Below, one piece after another: positions 43,795-52,904 of a stretch of DNA of 64,000 nt. This stretch comes from Zunongwangia endophytica. Its GTDB lineage: Bacteria > Bacteroidota > Bacteroidia > Flavobacteriales > Flavobacteriaceae. The notes below the pieces were generated by a model. The model was not told where the DNA came from and did not search any database. It was given only the letters and a program-made list of their open reading frames with translations. The DNA is taken from positions 806,001-870,000 of the forward strand of contig NZ_JAUFPZ010000002.1 of the NCBI RefSeq assembly GCF_030409505.1, written 5' to 3'. Position 1 is the stretch's first letter. Every line of letters starts with the position of its first letter. The position numbers were made by a program, and so were the translations under genes.

Positions 43795-44226
43795 ATGCAT
43801 AAAAAGGTATTTACATTTTTAATTTTAATTTTTCTTTCTTTTTCTATCAATGCTCAGGATAATAGCCCTGGCCTTAATTTGGATGTTGTAGACAAAGTAC
43901 CGGTGGCAAAAGACTGTGATTCAGATTTAGATAACAGAGCTTTACGGATTTGTTATGGCAAAAGCGTGCAAAAAACTGTAATGAATCGGGTGGATATCAA
44001 TTTTATAAAACGACAAAATTTAGAGCCAGGATTATATACAGCAATTGCAAAGTTTAGAGTAAATACCAAAGGAAAAATAGACAAAATAACCGTTGATTTT
44101 GAGAATGAAAAAATTGCAAAACATATAAAAAGAGCAGTTAAGAAATTGAGGCGAAGTGAGCCTGCTATTAAAGATGGTGAACCTGTGAATATTATCTATG
44201 CACTTCCTGTAAAATTCCGCATATAA
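43795..44226 (+). CDS. Secreted TonB C-terminal-domain-like protein
   Basis: 143 aa. Signal peptide (1-20, SFSINAQ) followed by a TonB_C-like fold (about 60-143: LYTAIAKFRVNTKGKIDKI, KRAVKKLRRSEPAIKDGEPVN, ALPVKFRI). It lacks the proline-rich periplasmic linker and the conventional membrane anchor of TonB, so it is not itself a standard energy transducer. Two Cys residues (CDSDLDNRALRIC) near the N-terminus may pair. It lies next to the frameshifted TonB-dependent receptor but is divergent, so a common role is possible only. Confidence 0.7.
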   Translation: MHKKVFTFLILIFLSFSINAQDNSPGLNLDVVDKVPVAKDCDSDLDNRALRICYGKSVQKTVMNRVDINFIKRQNLEPGLYTAIAKFRVNTKGKIDKITVDFENEKIAKHIKRAVKKLRRSEPAIKDGEPVNIIYALPVKFRI

Positions 44227-44295
44227 GACGGTTTAGATGAAAACTAATTTTCAGCTTATTAGATAAGTTGTTTATGGCATAAATTCACGAAAATT

Positions 44296-44324
44296 AAAAA
44301 GGCGAGCTAAATGCTCGCCTTTTT
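44296..44324. terminator. Bidirectional rho-independent terminator
   Basis: GGCGAGC (44301-44307), loop TAAAT, GCTCGCC (44313-44319), flanked by AAAAA and TTTTT. GC-rich 7-bp stem extended by A-T pairs. It separates the TonB-like gene from the convergent GH92 gene and can serve both. Confidence 0.92.
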
Positions 44325-44347
44325 ATGTCTTAAACAATATGATAGAA

Positions 44348-46726
44348 CTATTTTATAAACAATTCTTTATTTGGTTTATTAGTCATATGAAATATTAGCT
44401 CGCCACCTTTAATTAATGTATCGTGAGAAATAAAAGGTTTAGATAATTCCTTACCATTTAGCTCTACTTTTTCCACATATACATTTTTATCACTTTGATT
44501 TTTAGCAAGTACTCTAAATGAGTTTCCGTTTTCAAGATTTATAGTCGCATCTTTAACCGCGGGACTTCCTAAAGCATAATCTAAGGATCCTGGAGCGACA
44601 GGGTAGAAGCCGAGACTACTGAAAATATACCATGCACTCATTTGTCCAAAATCATCATTACCACTTAATCCGTCAGATCCTGTTTGATATTTAGTTTTCA
44701 AGATCATTCTAATTTTGTCTTGAGATTTCCAAGGTGTATTGGTCCAGTTATAAAGATAAGGAACATGATGTGACGGCTCGTTACCGTGTACATAGTTCCC
44801 AATAATCCCTTCACGAGAAATATCTTCAGTATTTTCAAAATATTTATCTGGAAGTTCCATAGTAAAAAGTGAATCTAAATGCTGAGAAAATTGATCTTTT
44901 CCGCCCATCATCTCGATCATTTCAGCAGGAGCGTGTGGAACATATAAACTGTAGTTCCAGCTATTTCCTTCAATAAAACCCTGCCCGTGTGTATTTAATT
45001 CATCAAAGTCCTTTTTAAAGGTGCCGTCGCTAAGTTTAGGACGCATAAAACCGGTTTTTGCATCGTAAACATTTTTATAATTTTCTGAACGTTTAATAAA
45101 TTCCTGATAGATGTCTCCTTTCCCTAATTTTTTGGCAGCCTGAGCGATCGCCCAATCATCGTAGGCATATTCTAAAGTCTTAGAAACGGAGGCTCCATTT
45201 TTATCTTCTGGAACATAGCCCATATCCATATAATAACCAAGACCATCGTAATATCTGGTTCTTGCCGTATTTACCATAGCTTCTAATGCATGTTCCTGAT
45301 CGAAATCTGCATTTCCTTTTATAATAGCATCAGCTAAAACCGAAGCACTATGATAGCCAATCATACACCAGTTTTCGTTTGCATAATGAGACCAGACGGG
45401 TAGCATAGAATGAACGCTCTGGTCGTAATGCGCCATCATCGATTCGGCCATGTCGGCGTTTCGTTCTGGTTGTAAAATATTAAACAGTGGATGTAAAGTT
45501 CTATAAGTATCCCAAAGAGAAAAGCTAGTATAATTGGTAAATCCATCGGTTTGATGAACATTCATATCCAAACCTTTGTATTTGCCATCTGTATCCATAT
45601 ATTCTGTAGGGCCTAAAAAGGCATGATACATTGCAGTATAGAAATTAGTTAGTTCATCTTTATGTTCTGAAGCTAATTGAACTTTATTAAGCTCGCGGTT
45701 CCATTTCGCTTTTGCTTCGTTTTTAATCTTTGCAAAGTTCCAATGTGGAACTTCCTCTTTCATGTTATTTAAAGCACCTTCAGAACTTACCGGAGAAATA
45801 GCCATTTTCACCTTTAATTTTTCTTGAGGTTCTAAATCGAAATCAAAATACATTCTAATTTTCTCTCCAGCGATTTCAGGAAAATTTTTAGATTGGTCGA
45901 ATTTTCCCCAAAATCCATTGTAAGGTTGTTTATCATAACGATTTCTACCATACTCTTTGATTGGTTCGCTAAAAGACATGGAAAAGTAAACTCGGCGTGT
46001 TCTTGCCCACCCATTTGTTTGGCGATAACCTGTTACCAAAGTATCATTTTCTACACGTACAAATGTCCATACGTTTTTATCATCGTAATTATAAATACCA
46101 TGCATTAAATCGAAAATAAGGTGTGCTTCTACATTTTCAGGAAAAGAATATTGATGCATTCCCACGCGAGTGGTTGCGGTCATTTCAGCTTTAATATTAT
46201 AATCGTCTAGCATTACACTGTAATAACCAGCCTCAGCATTTTCTTTATTGTGAGAGAATCGGGAGCGATAACCACTTTCTGGATTTGTAGCTGTACCAGG
46301 ATTTAATTTAAGATTTCCTGTGGTGGGCATAATCAAAAAGTCACCAAGATCTGAATGTCCTGTGCCGCTAAAATGTGTATGGCTAAAACCAACGATGGTT
46401 TTATCATCGTATTGATAACCTGCACAATATTTATAGACATCTGGATTGTAATGACCATCTACAGCATAAGGAATAGTATCTGTATCTGGGCTTAATTGTA
46501 CACTACCAAAAGGAACAGTTGCACCGGGATAGGTGTGTCCCATTTTAGCTGTACCAATCATTGGATCTATATATTGCGCAAAATCCTTAGCACCTTTTAT
46601 TTTAGATGTTGAAACCGAATTTTCTTCGGCCTCAGCGTCTTTACAGGAAGTATATAAACTTAAAGAGCTTAGTAAAATACCAGCGCTTAAAAGTCGGACT
46701 CCCTTTTTAAATGAATTTAAAATCAT
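44348..46726 (-). CDS. GH92 alpha-mannosidase, lipoprotein
   Basis: 792 aa. Lipobox LYTSC with Cys28 as lipidation site. GH92 domain with IDPMIGT, GHTYPGATVPFGSVQLSPDT, GFSHTHFSGTG and the catalytic-centre stretches SLWDTYRTLHPL, EGNSWNYSLYVP and GNDDFGQMSAWY. GH92 enzymes are calcium-dependent exo-acting alpha-mannosidases acting on alpha-1,2/1,3/1,6 linkages, in Bacteroidota usually surface or periplasmic. It lies 9 nt downstream of a second GH92 gene, making a two-gene operon. Linkage specificity cannot be read from sequence. Confidence 0.92.
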   Translation of the reverse strand: MILNSFKKGVRLLSAGILLSSLSLYTSCKDAEAEENSVSTSKIKGAKDFAQYIDPMIGTAKMGHTYPGATVPFGSVQLSPDTDTIPYAVDGHYNPDVYKYCAGYQYDDKTIVGFSHTHFSGTGHSDLGDFLIMPTTGNLKLNPGTATNPESGYRSRFSHNKENAEAGYYSVMLDDYNIKAEMTATTRVGMHQYSFPENVEAHLIFDLMHGIYNYDDKNVWTFVRVENDTLVTGYRQTNGWARTRRVYFSMSFSEPIKEYGRNRYDKQPYNGFWGKFDQSKNFPEIAGEKIRMYFDFDLEPQEKLKVKMAISPVSSEGALNNMKEEVPHWNFAKIKNEAKAKWNRELNKVQLASEHKDELTNFYTAMYHAFLGPTEYMDTDGKYKGLDMNVHQTDGFTNYTSFSLWDTYRTLHPLFNILQPERNADMAESMMAHYDQSVHSMLPVWSHYANENWCMIGYHSASVLADAIIKGNADFDQEHALEAMVNTARTRYYDGLGYYMDMGYVPEDKNGASVSKTLEYAYDDWAIAQAAKKLGKGDIYQEFIKRSENYKNVYDAKTGFMRPKLSDGTFKKDFDELNTHGQGFIEGNSWNYSLYVPHAPAEMIEMMGGKDQFSQHLDSLFTMELPDKYFENTEDISREGIIGNYVHGNEPSHHVPYLYNWTNTPWKSQDKIRMILKTKYQTGSDGLSGNDDFGQMSAWYIFSSLGFYPVAPGSLDYALGSPAVKDATINLENGNSFRVLAKNQSDKNVYVEKVELNGKELSKPFISHDTLIKGGELIFHMTNKPNKELFIK

Positions 46727-46735
46727 GAATTAATT

Positions 46736-49030
46736 CTATTCGTTAGAAAATGAATATGGAAAAGCATCTTTTTTAGTTCCGCGATCTTTATTTGGGGATG
46801 CACTCATTTCGATATTTATCGTAGCACCTTCAACCAATTCAGAATGTTTTACGTAATTTTTTTTGTAAGTTTTTCCATTAAGCTCCATGTGCTCAACAAA
46901 TTTATTCTCATTGCTGTTCTTAGGAGCATCAATTACTATTTTATTTCCGTTTTCTAGATTCACGGTTACCTTTTTAAATAATGGCGCGCCTAATACATAT
47001 TCATCTACAGCGGGTGTCACCGGATAAAAGCCCATTGCTGAAAATACATACCATGCAGAAGTTTGGCCATTATCTTCATCACCACAATAACCATCTGGAG
47101 TTGCCATGTACATTCTATCCATAGTTTCTCGTGCCCATTTCTGAGTTTTCCAAGGCTCACCAGCATAGTTGTAAAGATAAATCATATGCTGAATGGGTTG
47201 ATTACCATGTGCGTATTGTCCCATATCTGCAATTTGCATTTCGCGAATTTCATGAATTACTCCGCCGTACATACTTTCATCGAATATTGGAGGCATCGAG
47301 AACACAGAATCCAATTTTTTGACAAAATTTTCTTTACCACCCATAAGATCAATTAAACCTTCAACATCATGAAAAACTGACCAGCTGTAATGCCAGCTAT
47401 TTCCTTCAGTAAATGGATTTCCCCATCTAAATGGATTAAAATCTTCTTGCCAAGTTCCATCTTCATTTTTACCTCTCATTAATCCATAGCCGGGATCAAA
47501 AAGATTTTTATAGTTCATACTACGCTCTTTATACTTTTTTATTTCTTTTTTAGACTTTCCAATCGCTTTACCAAATTGGTAGATCGCAAAATCATCATAA
47601 GCGTATTCTAAAGTTCTAGCAGCACTTTCGTGAACACCAACATCGTAAGGAACATAACCAAGATCATTGTAATAAGGGGCTCCCGCACGTCCAACAGCAG
47701 TCATGGGTCCTTCGTTATTTGCACCGTTTTCTAAAGCTTTCCAAAGGGTTTCAGTATCATAACCTCTAAGTCCTTTGATATATGCATCTGCCACTACAGA
47801 AGCTGAATTATTTCCTACCATAATATTCGCATATCCGGGACTGGACCATTCTGGTAACCATCCACCTTCTTTAAAATCGTTAACAAGACCAGCTTGCATC
47901 TCTTTATTTATTGAGGGATATGCTAAATTTAGGAAAGGATATAGAGCTCTAAACGTATCCCAGAATCCGGTACCAGCAAACATATAGCCGGGAAGTACTT
48001 CTCCGTTGTAAGGGCTCCAGTGTACGATCTCATCATTTTGATTTATTTCGTATAATTTATTCGGAAAAAATAAAGTTCTGTAAAGGCAGGAATAAAATGT
48101 TCTTATCTGGTCGATCGTTCCGCCAGAAACTTCTAGTCTTCCTAATTTTTCATTCCAAAGATCACGAGCGTTTTGCTTAGTTGTCTCAAATTCGTTATTT
48201 GCTATCTCACGATCTAAATTTAATTGCGCTTGCTCTAAACTTATAAAAGAAGAGGCCACCTTTGCATTAATTACATCGCCTTTTTTGGTTTTAAAACCAA
48301 CAATAGCTCCGGCATGATCGGCTTCCATTTCGGCTTGTCCTTTAGCCAATTTATCGCCTTCCCAGGTATTTACATCATTAAAAGATCTATCAAACTGAAT
48401 TACAAAATAGTTCTTGAAATTGGTTAATTTTCCTCGCGCATATTTCGTGGTATACCCGATAATTTTATTTTCTTCAGGAATCACTTTAACATAAGAACCT
48501 TTATCAAAAGGATCGATCACCACATAAGAACTATCTGATTCTGGAAAAGTCATTCTGAATTGCGCTGCACGTTCGGTAGGAGTAAGCTCTACCGTTACAT
48601 CGTGATCGGCTAAGTAGACTTTATAGTAATAAGGAGTAGACTTCTCAGCCTTGTGTGAAAACCAGCTTGCACGATCGTCCTGATTAAATTTCATTCCGCC
48701 GGTAACTGGCATTAATGAAAACTGGCCGTAATCGTTCATCCAGGGAGAAGGCTGGTGCGTTTGTTTGAATCCGCGTATTTTATCTGCATTGTATGTATAC
48801 GCCCATCCATTTCCCATTTTGCCTGTTTGGGGTGTCCATAAATTCATTCCCCAAGGCACTGCAACAGCTGGGTAAGTATTTCCATTCGATAATTCTGGCT
48901 TAGAATCTGTTCCCATTAGCGGATTTACAAAATCTACAGGATTATCTATGGCTTCAATAAGATGGTCTTGCGCTTTCGCATTATTAAAGAGCGAGAGAAG
49001 CGCCAAAATCGTAAATAACTTTTTTTTCAT
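46736..49030 (-). CDS. GH92 alpha-mannosidase, secreted
   Basis: 764 aa. Sec signal peptide (1-20, LSLFNNAKAQ) without a lipobox Cys, unlike its neighbour. GH92 stretches: VNPLMGTDSKPELSNGNTYPAV, FKQTHQPSPWMNDYG, TGFWDTFRALYPFLNL, EGNSWHYSWSVFHD, and GDEDNGQTSAWYVFSAMGFYPV. The pair has different substrate loops (HTHFSGTG against THQPSPW), which suggests different linkages. First gene of the minus-strand pair; its promoter region is the 321-nt spacer upstream. No SusC/SusD pair is next to it; the frameshifted receptor is 3 kb away. Confidence 0.92.
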   Translation of the reverse strand: MKKKLFTILALLSLFNNAKAQDHLIEAIDNPVDFVNPLMGTDSKPELSNGNTYPAVAVPWGMNLWTPQTGKMGNGWAYTYNADKIRGFKQTHQPSPWMNDYGQFSLMPVTGGMKFNQDDRASWFSHKAEKSTPYYYKVYLADHDVTVELTPTERAAQFRMTFPESDSSYVVIDPFDKGSYVKVIPEENKIIGYTTKYARGKLTNFKNYFVIQFDRSFNDVNTWEGDKLAKGQAEMEADHAGAIVGFKTKKGDVINAKVASSFISLEQAQLNLDREIANNEFETTKQNARDLWNEKLGRLEVSGGTIDQIRTFYSCLYRTLFFPNKLYEINQNDEIVHWSPYNGEVLPGYMFAGTGFWDTFRALYPFLNLAYPSINKEMQAGLVNDFKEGGWLPEWSSPGYANIMVGNNSASVVADAYIKGLRGYDTETLWKALENGANNEGPMTAVGRAGAPYYNDLGYVPYDVGVHESAARTLEYAYDDFAIYQFGKAIGKSKKEIKKYKERSMNYKNLFDPGYGLMRGKNEDGTWQEDFNPFRWGNPFTEGNSWHYSWSVFHDVEGLIDLMGGKENFVKKLDSVFSMPPIFDESMYGGVIHEIREMQIADMGQYAHGNQPIQHMIYLYNYAGEPWKTQKWARETMDRMYMATPDGYCGDEDNGQTSAWYVFSAMGFYPVTPAVDEYVLGAPLFKKVTVNLENGNKIVIDAPKNSNENKFVEHMELNGKTYKKNYVKHSELVEGATINIEMSASPNKDRGTKKDAFPYSFSNE

Positions 49031-49351
49031 GATATAACAACGAAAATTAATTGATATTGCTATTATACGAAAATAAAATCTAAGAGAATAAATCGTTTTA
49101 GCTAAAAACTATAGAATTCTCAGAACTAAGAAGTGAAATCGATAAAAAAAACATTTGTGTGGCTAGGAAGTCATGGACGCAAAAGATAATTAGGCGAAAG
49201 CTAAGCTTTAGATAATTAATATTGAAAAAGGATTTAAAATCTTAATAGATCCAAGTGCAGAAATAATACGATTTTGTATATTTCTGAAGATCAATTCAGA
49301 AGAAAATATTAGAATTGAAATTCAGTATTTAAATCATAACACAGCCAACCA
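49031..49351. other. 321-nt divergent intergenic region
   Basis: It separates the GH92 pair (-) from the methyltransferase gene (+), so it should carry two promoters, but I find no clear TAnnTTTG match on either strand. It holds a 13-nt palindrome AAAGCTAAGCTTT (49197-49209) and an inverted repeat TTCTGAA/TTCAGAA (49282-49301) without a following T-run. No ORF, tRNA or repeat family is visible. Confidence 0.5.
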
Positions 49352-50083
49352 ATGAAAGATAACTTTTCAGACCAGTCTCAGAATTATGCAAATTTTCGTC
49401 CTAAATATCCAAACGCAGTTTTCAATGAAATAATGAAGCATGTTGCTGAAAGATCAAAAGCATGGGATTGCGCAACAGGTAATGGGCAGGTTGCTGAAGA
49501 ACTTTCAAAATTGTTTAATCAAGTTGAGGCTACTGATATTAGCGAAAATCAAATAGAACAGGCTCCAAAATTAAAGAATATTAATTATAGCATTCAACCT
49601 GCCGAAAATGTTGACTTTAAAGATCATTCTTTCGATTTAATAACTGTCGCTCAAGCCATCCATTGGTTTGATTTTGATAAATTTTATGATGAAGTAAAGC
49701 GAACGCTGAAACCTGAAGGGATATTAGCGGTTTTAGGCTATAGTCTTTTTAAAACTAATGCTGAAACTAATAAAATTATGCAACATTTTTATTATGAAGT
49801 CATTGGTCCTTATTGGGACGAAGAGCGAAAATATTTAGATGAAGGTTATGACACAATCCCATTTCCGTTTAAAGAAATAGCTACATCCAAAATCAATTTT
49901 AAAGAAGAATGGAGTTTTGATCGACTTATTGGCTATTTAAAAACATGGTCTGCAGTTAAACATTTTATTGCTAAAAATGGATATGATCCTGTAGATGATA
50001 TTTATAAGGATCTAAAAATGAGCTTTGGAACTTCAAATACGATAGAATTCCCAATATTATTTAAAATTGGTAAACTTTTATAA
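49352..50083 (+). CDS. Class I SAM-dependent methyltransferase (Methyltransf_11)
   Basis: 243 aa. Motif I is WDCATGNGQVAEEL, motif II EATDISENQIEQA, followed by AENVDFKDHSFDLITVAQAIHWFD and RTLKPEGILAVLGY. It resembles SAM-dependent methyltransferases of unknown small-molecule targets (YafE/UbiE-like). It has its own upstream spacer and no operon partner. Substrate not determinable. Confidence 0.85.
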   Translation: MKDNFSDQSQNYANFRPKYPNAVFNEIMKHVAERSKAWDCATGNGQVAEELSKLFNQVEATDISENQIEQAPKLKNINYSIQPAENVDFKDHSFDLITVAQAIHWFDFDKFYDEVKRTLKPEGILAVLGYSLFKTNAETNKIMQHFYYEVIGPYWDEERKYLDEGYDTIPFPFKEIATSKINFKEEWSFDRLIGYLKTWSAVKHFIAKNGYDPVDDIYKDLKMSFGTSNTIEFPILFKIGKLL

Positions 50084-50196
50084 AAAATGAATATTTAAGC
50101 GTAGCGTTGAAGCATTTAATCTCGATTATTAAGTAAAAATTGATAATTTAGCTTGGCATAAAAAATGCTGGATAACTATATCAACTTTAACCACTA

Positions 50197-51396
50197 ATGA
50201 AGAAATTAACCATAAGCTTTAGTCTCTTTCTTGCTTTTAGCGGAGCTACTTTTGCGCAAAGTCTTTCTACTACTGTTCCTAATGAAACGGTAACCGATCA
50301 GGTTTTAAAAGAATTGAATCGGGAACGAGCATTATTGAGTCAGAATCTAGATTTTCGCATTAAAGAAATTGACTCTAAAATCACCAATCTTGACGAGAGT
50401 ATCAAGAATTCTAAAAATGCTTCAGATAAAGTTGAAAAACTTTTAGAGCGCGTAAAGTTTTTGGAACAACGCCAAACTGAAATCGATAAGAATACGGTAA
50501 GCGTTTATAAATATAATTACAGTTCCGCAGTATTAAATCTTGCCAGTATGGAGCGAGAGATAAAACCGCTAAACCTTTTTAATAGCTCAAGAGAATTTTA
50601 CTCTACGCTAGATAGAGTGAGTAACCCTATGCATTACGAAGGTTATCAAGAATGGTTTGGTAAATTTCAAAATTTTGTAAAAGAAGAACAGGATAGCAAT
50701 GCAAGCTTAGCCGCTTTAAATCATATTATGGCTGTAACCGGTGATTTAAGCCAGGGAACTCCATTTGTAGGAATGTTTGCTGGAAGTCTTTTTGATGGAA
50801 TAGGGACTTTTATTGAATCTCTAAACCGAAGACAAAAAGAGCTTCAAAAACAAAGTATAGAGATGTTGAAGTTAACAACTTCGGTATCTCAGTTTACGCA
50901 CGACAAAGATCTAATTGAAACTGAATGGGAGGCGATCAATAAAAGTCTGGATGAATTGAGAAACCTTCAGGATAAAGAGATGAAGGAAAATTTCGTAAAA
51001 ATGCTTGGTGTTAATCTTGAAGAATTTGATAGAAAATTTACAGGAGAAACCGATGCAAAGAAAAGAACTCAATATATTCTGGATATTTCAAAAATTGCTG
51101 AAAATAAAATAGTAGAGGAGCGTGAAAAAAATCCTGAAAACTGGAAGCAAAGTTACCATGATGAAATGCTAGCCGTTCAGAATCTCAAAATTCGTTTTGG
51201 TGATATTACTTTCAGAATTTTAGAAAACTTAAAAAAGTATGAAGGATTGATAGAAAAGTATAAAAAGGATCCTTATTTGAAAAAGGAGATGGGAGAATTA
51301 GAAGTGAAACTGGATATTGTAAAAAACACCTTCGAATCTACTTTTAATCCGCAGGAATATATCAAAGCCTCGAACGAAATGTATATTGTAGAATAA
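50197..51396 (+). CDS. Secreted coiled-coil protein of unknown function
   Basis: 399 aa. Signal peptide (1-20, SGATFAQ) followed by long alpha-helical, heptad-like regions: about 30-110 (LNRERALLSQNLDFRIKEID) and 215-390, rich in Lys, Glu, Leu. A middle part (about 135-215) is more Gly/Ser rich (GDLSQGTPFVGMFAGSLFDGIG). No known motif is recognised. It is alone between a methyltransferase gene and ychF, with its own spacers and a terminator downstream. A periplasmic structural or scaffolding role is possible but speculative. Confidence 0.7.
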   Translation: MKKLTISFSLFLAFSGATFAQSLSTTVPNETVTDQVLKELNRERALLSQNLDFRIKEIDSKITNLDESIKNSKNASDKVEKLLERVKFLEQRQTEIDKNTVSVYKYNYSSAVLNLASMEREIKPLNLFNSSREFYSTLDRVSNPMHYEGYQEWFGKFQNFVKEEQDSNASLAALNHIMAVTGDLSQGTPFVGMFAGSLFDGIGTFIESLNRRQKELQKQSIEMLKLTTSVSQFTHDKDLIETEWEAINKSLDELRNLQDKEMKENFVKMLGVNLEEFDRKFTGETDAKKRTQYILDISKIAENKIVEEREKNPENWKQSYHDEMLAVQNLKIRFGDITFRILENLKKYEGLIEKYKKDPYLKKEMGELEVKLDIVKNTFESTFNPQEYIKASNEMYIVE

Positions 51397-51444
51397 TTTA
51401 TTCGGAGATCTACTAATTTTGATTGAAATTTCCGTGTGAAATAG

Positions 51445-51472
51445 GGGAGAACAGCTAAGTTCTCCTTTTTTT
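51445..51472 (+). terminator. Rho-independent terminator
   Basis: GGAGAAC (51446-51452), loop AGCTAA, GTTCTCC (51459-51465), then seven T (51466-51472). It ends the coiled-coil protein transcript before ychF. The 5' side lacks an A-run, so it works in the plus direction. Confidence 0.92.
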
Positions 51473-51535
51473 ATAACACTATTTTTGCAGATACATTTAA
51501 AATCGGTATTATCGAGTAAATTCGTATCTAATTCC

Positions 51536-51543
51536 TATCTTTG
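51536..51543 (+). promoter_or_regulatory. Putative -7 promoter element of ychF
   Basis: TATCTTTG matches TAnnTTTG exactly and is followed by CAGCCGC, a typical flavobacterial start region. The start codon is 34 nt downstream. No TTG is found at the usual -33 position. Confidence 0.6.
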
Positions 51544-51577
51544 CAGCCGCAAAATAAATAGCATCAAAATTTAGTTT

Positions 51578-52672
51578 ATGAAAGCCGGAATTGTAGGATT
51601 ACCAAACGTAGGAAAATCGACTCTATTTAATTGTCTTTCCAATGCCAAAGCGCAAAGTGCAAATTTTCCTTTTTGTACGATCGAACCTAACGTAGGGGTA
51701 GTTAATGTTCCAGATCCTCGTATCCAACGATTAGAAGAATTAGTAAATCCAGAAAGAGTACAACCTGCAACTGTAGAAATTGTAGATATTGCTGGTCTTG
51801 TTAAGGGAGCTAGTAAAGGGGAAGGTCTTGGAAACCAGTTTTTGGCTAATATTCGTGAAACCGATGCTATTCTTCATGTGCTAAGATGTTTTGATAACGA
51901 CAATATTGTGCACGTTGATGGTTCTATAGATCCTATTCGAGATAAAGAAACGATCGATATGGAACTTCAGCTTAAAGATTTAGATACTGTTGAGAAAAAG
52001 CTGGATAAAGTGAAGCGTGCAGCCAAAACTGGTAACAAAGAAGCTCAGAAAGAAGAAGCTGCTTTACTAAAAGCAAAGGCAGGTTTAGAAGCAGGAAAAT
52101 CTATTAGAGCGGTTGAATTTACTGAAGATGAGCATAGAGAATTTATCAATCCATTACAGTTTATTACCGATAAACCGGTAATGTATGTTTGTAACGTGAA
52201 TGAAGAAGCTGCAGTAGATGGTAACAGCCACGTAGATCGTGTTCGTGAAGCAGTAAAAGAGGAAAATGCTGAGGTTATCGTACTTGCTGTAGGAACTGAA
52301 GCAGATATTACAGAACTTGATGATTACGAAGAACGCCAAATGTTTCTTCAGGATATAGGTTTAGAAGAGCCTGGATCTGCAAAACTTATTCGCGGTGCAT
52401 ATAGTCTTCTGAATTTACAGACTTATTTTACAGCCGGAGTTAAAGAAGTAAGAGCGTGGACTATTCCGATTGGTTCTACGGCACCACAAGCAGCGGGAGT
52501 TATTCATACCGATTTCGAAAAAGGCTTTATTCGTGCTGAGGTAATTTCTTATAATGATTTTTCAGAATTAGGATCTGAAGCTAAAGTAAAAGAAGCTGGT
52601 AAAATGCGAGTTGAAGGAAAAGAATATATTGTTCAGAATGGCGATGTAATGCATTTTAGGTTCAATGTGTAA
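51578..52672 (+). CDS. ychF: Redox-regulated ATPase YchF
   Basis: 364 aa, the standard length. Obg-type P-loop with G7-LPNVGKST-15 (G1), [10 protein letters not shown] (G3) and NVNEEA as the altered G4 (NxxE) that makes YchF prefer ATP. The C-terminal TGS domain contains [20 protein letters not shown]. It binds ribosomes and modulates stress responses. A TAnnTTTG promoter is just upstream. Confidence 0.96.
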   Translation: MKAGIVGLPNVGKSTLFNCLSNAKAQSANFPFCTIEPNVGVVNVPDPRIQRLEELVNPERVQPATVEIVDIAGLVKGASKGEGLGNQFLANIRETDAILHVLRCFDNDNIVHVDGSIDPIRDKETIDMELQLKDLDTVEKKLDKVKRAAKTGNKEAQKEEAALLKAKAGLEAGKSIRAVEFTEDEHREFINPLQFITDKPVMYVCNVNEEAAVDGNSHVDRVREAVKEENAEVIVLAVGTEADITELDDYEERQMFLQDIGLEEPGSAKLIRGAYSLLNLQTYFTAGVKEVRAWTIPIGSTAPQAAGVIHTDFEKGFIRAEVISYNDFSELGSEAKVKEAGKMRVEGKEYIVQNGDVMHFRFNV

Positions 52673-52738
52673 TTCAACACAATTGTAATTAAATAATATC
52701 ATTCCTAAAATTATATTATTAGTATCTTCTTTAGCCTT

Positions 52739-52766
52739 TTCCTGAAGTAATTTTATTCTTCAGGAA
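52739..52766. repeat. Inverted repeat, possible mRNA hairpin
   Basis: TTCCTGAAG (52739-52747) and CTTCAGGAA (52758-52766) form a perfect 9-bp stem with a 10-nt loop. No T-run follows on either strand, so it is not a classical terminator. It sits in the 232-nt gap between ychF and parE and may be a processing or rho-related structure. Confidence 0.5.
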
Positions 52767-52904
52767 GGAATTTGAAGCGCTTTTTAGTCAGATTAAGAGA
52801 ATTAACACTTTTTCTAAAGTCTTTGTTAATTACTTTGTGGCTGCAGAGTTTTAACTTTTATCGGTATATGTTATATTAGCCGGGAATCTCCACTATTTAC
52901 ACAT

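Noticed and set aside
49197..49209. Palindrome AAAGCTAAGCTTT in the GH92/methyltransferase spacer.
   Set aside because: Single short copy in AT-rich DNA, expected by chance; no partner site or linked regulator seen.
52676..52689. Operator-like sequence AACACAATTGTAAT downstream of ychF.
   Set aside because: It matches the TTTACA-N2-TGTAAA pattern at only 10 of 14 positions and stands alone, far from the XRE gene.
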